Part shown: in pieces, positions 62,376 to 64,000 of the stretch
Layout: every line of letters begins with the position of its first letter
Numbering within the stretch: position 1 is the stretch's first letter
DNA from: Acidobacteriota bacterium
GTDB taxonomy: Bacteria > Acidobacteriota > Blastocatellia > UBA7656
Direction of reading: 5' to 3'
Length of the DNA: 64,000 nt
Assembly (NCBI GenBank): GCA_040754075.1
Contig: JBFMDH010000021.1
Span: 1-64,000, forward strand
Position numbers and translations under genes: made by a program
Notes under the pieces: generated by a model
Database searches by the model: none
Told to the model about the DNA's origin: nothing
What the model saw: the letters and a program-made list of their open reading frames with translations, nothing else

Positions 62376-64000
62376 ATGAGGTTTCATTCACTCAGTCGTT
62401 GTGTATTGCTCCTGATTGTTCTGTCGTTGCTGGCGAATCTGGTTCCGGCACAATCAACCACCACAGGCCGCCTGACCGGTGTTGTTACCGACACCCAAGG
62501 CGCGCTGGTTGGCGGGGCACAAATCACGGCTAAAAGTACGCAGACTCAAACCGAATATAAAGCAAAAGCCAATGATGAAGGCGGATGGTCAATTCCTTCG
62601 CTTCCCAATGGCACCTATACGGTCACAATTACGGCTCAGGGCTTTAAATCGACAGTCATTCAAAACGTCAAAGTCGATACCGGGCTGGTGACAACTGCAA
62701 ATGCTTCGCTGGAAGTCGGCGGCGCAACCGAACAGGTCGTCGTCACTTCGGGCGGCAGCGTCATTCAAACGGAAAGCGCCAACATTTCTTCGACCATCAC
62801 CGGCAAGCAAATTAGCGAATTGCCGTGGGCGACGCGCGACGCCATGCAATTGGTGTTGACGCTTCCCGGCATTCAAACGCCGGGCACGCCGCGCACTTCT
62901 TCGGTGAACGGTCTGCCGAAATCTTCGCTCAACATCACCTTGGATGGCGCAAACATTCAAGACAATCTCTTGAAATCATCGGACGGCTTTTTCACTTCGA
63001 CGCAAGCGAAATCCGATGCCGTCGAAGAAGTCACGGTATCGACCGCTACACCGGGCGCAGAAAGCGCCGGTGAAGGCGCAGTGCAAATCAAGTTCGTCAC
63101 CAAACAAGGCTCGAACAACTATCGCGGCGCGCTGTTTTGGCAACATCGCAACACGGCGCTCAACAGCAACTACTATTTCAACAACATTGACGGATTGCCG
63201 CGCGACCATTTGATTTTGAATCAATATGGCGGCAACATCGGCGGTCCCATCTGGATTCCCAAGGTCTGGAAAGGCAAAGACCGGGCGTTTTTCTTTATCA
63301 ACATGGAGGAGTTCCGTTTGCCGCAAACCTACGATGCGGCGCGCACCGTGTTGGTCGATAGCGCGCGCGCAGGGATTTACACCTATAAAGATTCCACAGG
63401 CGCAATCCGAGCCATCAACCTCTATCAACTGGCGGCAGCGAAAAACCCGACGCTTCCGGCATCGGTCAGACAATACGCCACAACCCCTGACCCGACGATT
63501 GCCTCAGCACTTGGTTTAATCAATGAAGCCGCGCAAAAAGGCGTGCTCAAGAGCCGCATTGACACGGCAAATGATTACAACCGGATGGACCTGACCTTCC
63601 AGGACCCCGGACAAAACCTGCGCCGTTTCCCAACCGTCAGATTGGACTTCAACCTCACGGATAAACACCACCTGGAATTTGTCCACAACTACCAACATTA
63701 TTTCTCAGACCCGGATGGCGTGAACGGTCAACTCAATCAATATCCGGGAACCGGCATTGCGCTGGGCACACCGGGTATCACCGGCAGCATCTATCGCAAC
63801 AACTTCACTTTTGTGGCGGCAGAACGTTGGACCATCAGCAACAATCTCGTCAATGAAGTTCGCGCCACTTCATCAGGCAATGGCACGGTGGTTTTCACCC
63901 GCGAATTCTCACCGGGTCTCTACAACCTGTTTGGTGGCTTTGCCGTCGGCAACCCATACACCAGCGCATTCAACTCGCGCACTTCGCAATCGCGTCGCAA
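62376..64000 (+). CDS. Oar-like TonB-dependent receptor, second copy (cut by window end)
   Basis: ATG at 62376 with GGAGGAGG upstream; the frame stays open for 541 codons to the window end. Signal peptide about 1-27 (ANLVPAQ). A carboxypeptidase-regulatory-like domain (RLTGVVTDTQGALVGGAQ) and a plug region (LPWATRDAMQLVLTLPG then GNIGGPIWIPKVWKG) align with the first receptor throughout. About half the barrel is visible. It is the next plus-strand gene after the Tat-exported protein, so the receptor, TPR, Tat protein and receptor form one cassette. Confidence 0.92.
   Translation, partial: MRFHSLSRCVLLLIVLSLLANLVPAQSTTTGRLTGVVTDTQGALVGGAQITAKSTQTQTEYKAKANDEGGWSIPSLPNGTYTVTITAQGFKSTVIQNVKVDTGLVTTANASLEVGGATEQVVVTSGGSVIQTESANISSTITGKQISELPWATRDAMQLVLTLPGIQTPGTPRTSSVNGLPKSSLNITLDGANIQDNLLKSSDGFFTSTQAKSDAVEEVTVSTATPGAESAGEGAVQIKFVTKQGSNNYRGALFWQHRNTALNSNYYFNNIDGLPRDHLILNQYGGNIGGPIWIPKVWKGKDRAFFFINMEEFRLPQTYDAARTVLVDSARAGIYTYKDSTGAIRAINLYQLAAAKNPTLPASVRQYATTPDPTIASALGLINEAAQKGVLKSRIDTANDYNRMDLTFQDPGQNLRRFPTVRLDFNLTDKHHLEFVHNYQHYFSDPDGVNGQLNQYPGTGIALGTPGITGSIYRNNFTFVAAERWTISNNLVNEVRATSSGNGTVVFTREFSPGLYNLFGGFAVGNPYTSAFNSRTSQSRR

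Overview
The window looks like a chromosomal stretch of an Acidobacteriota bacterium, probably of the Blastocatellia type. This is inferred from the gene families: two very large Oar-like TonB-dependent receptors with an N-terminal carboxypeptidase-regulatory-like domain, an acidobacterial VWFA-related protein, several FecR-domain surface proteins, and a mid-range G+C content. No rRNA or tRNA was recognised.

Left edge (1-900): fragments of two unrelated transposases abut the 5' end of a polysaccharide-export ABC ATPase gene, followed by short palindromic repeats. An Rpn-type nuclease gene follows (898-1875, minus).

1981-26180, all on the minus strand, is an exopolysaccharide locus with two full export sets, each made of a tyrosine autokinase/chain-length protein (Wzc type), an outer-membrane export protein (Wza type) and an O-antigen ligase/polymerase. 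Between and around them lie dTDP-rhamnose epimerase, a heparinase-like lyase, a FecR protein, a lytic transglycosylase, a VirB9-like coiled-coil protein and a TPR protein. Upstream is a compact peptide-related set: a GtrA protein, a CDP-alcohol phosphotransferase, an HprK-like kinase, a protein that joins a PqqD domain, a Tat-like signal and a six-cysteine knottin-like tail, an NTP_transf_5 nucleotidyltransferase, and a cupin protein. This set is the best candidate for an undescribed system here.

26181-28041 holds no convincing gene apart from a small membrane protein. It does hold a 124-bp palindromic element and a likely structured RNA ending in a clear terminator.

28042-41781 (minus) carries a sensor kinase, GlmS, a hydrolase-TPR protein, an intradiol dioxygenase, DoxX, an ECF sigma factor with an unusual anti-sigma/FecR/Kelch partner, GlmU, the YvcK regulator and a histone-H1-like/TPR protein. 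GlmS, GlmU and YvcK all serve UDP-GlcNAc supply, which feeds both the wall and the exopolysaccharide.

42068-48712 has HemD, a DUF4870 membrane protein, a CPBP protease, a FecR/tryptophan-rich protein and a VWFA protein. 48965-54696 (plus) is a conserved housekeeping run: rplU, rpmA, obg, nadD, rsfS, a sigma-54 activator, rlmH, dksA-like and comF. Three of its spacers are filled by inverted repeats built from short iterated words. 55192-64000 (plus) has two Oar-like receptors, the second cut by the window end, with a TPR protein and a Tat-exported protein of unknown function between them.
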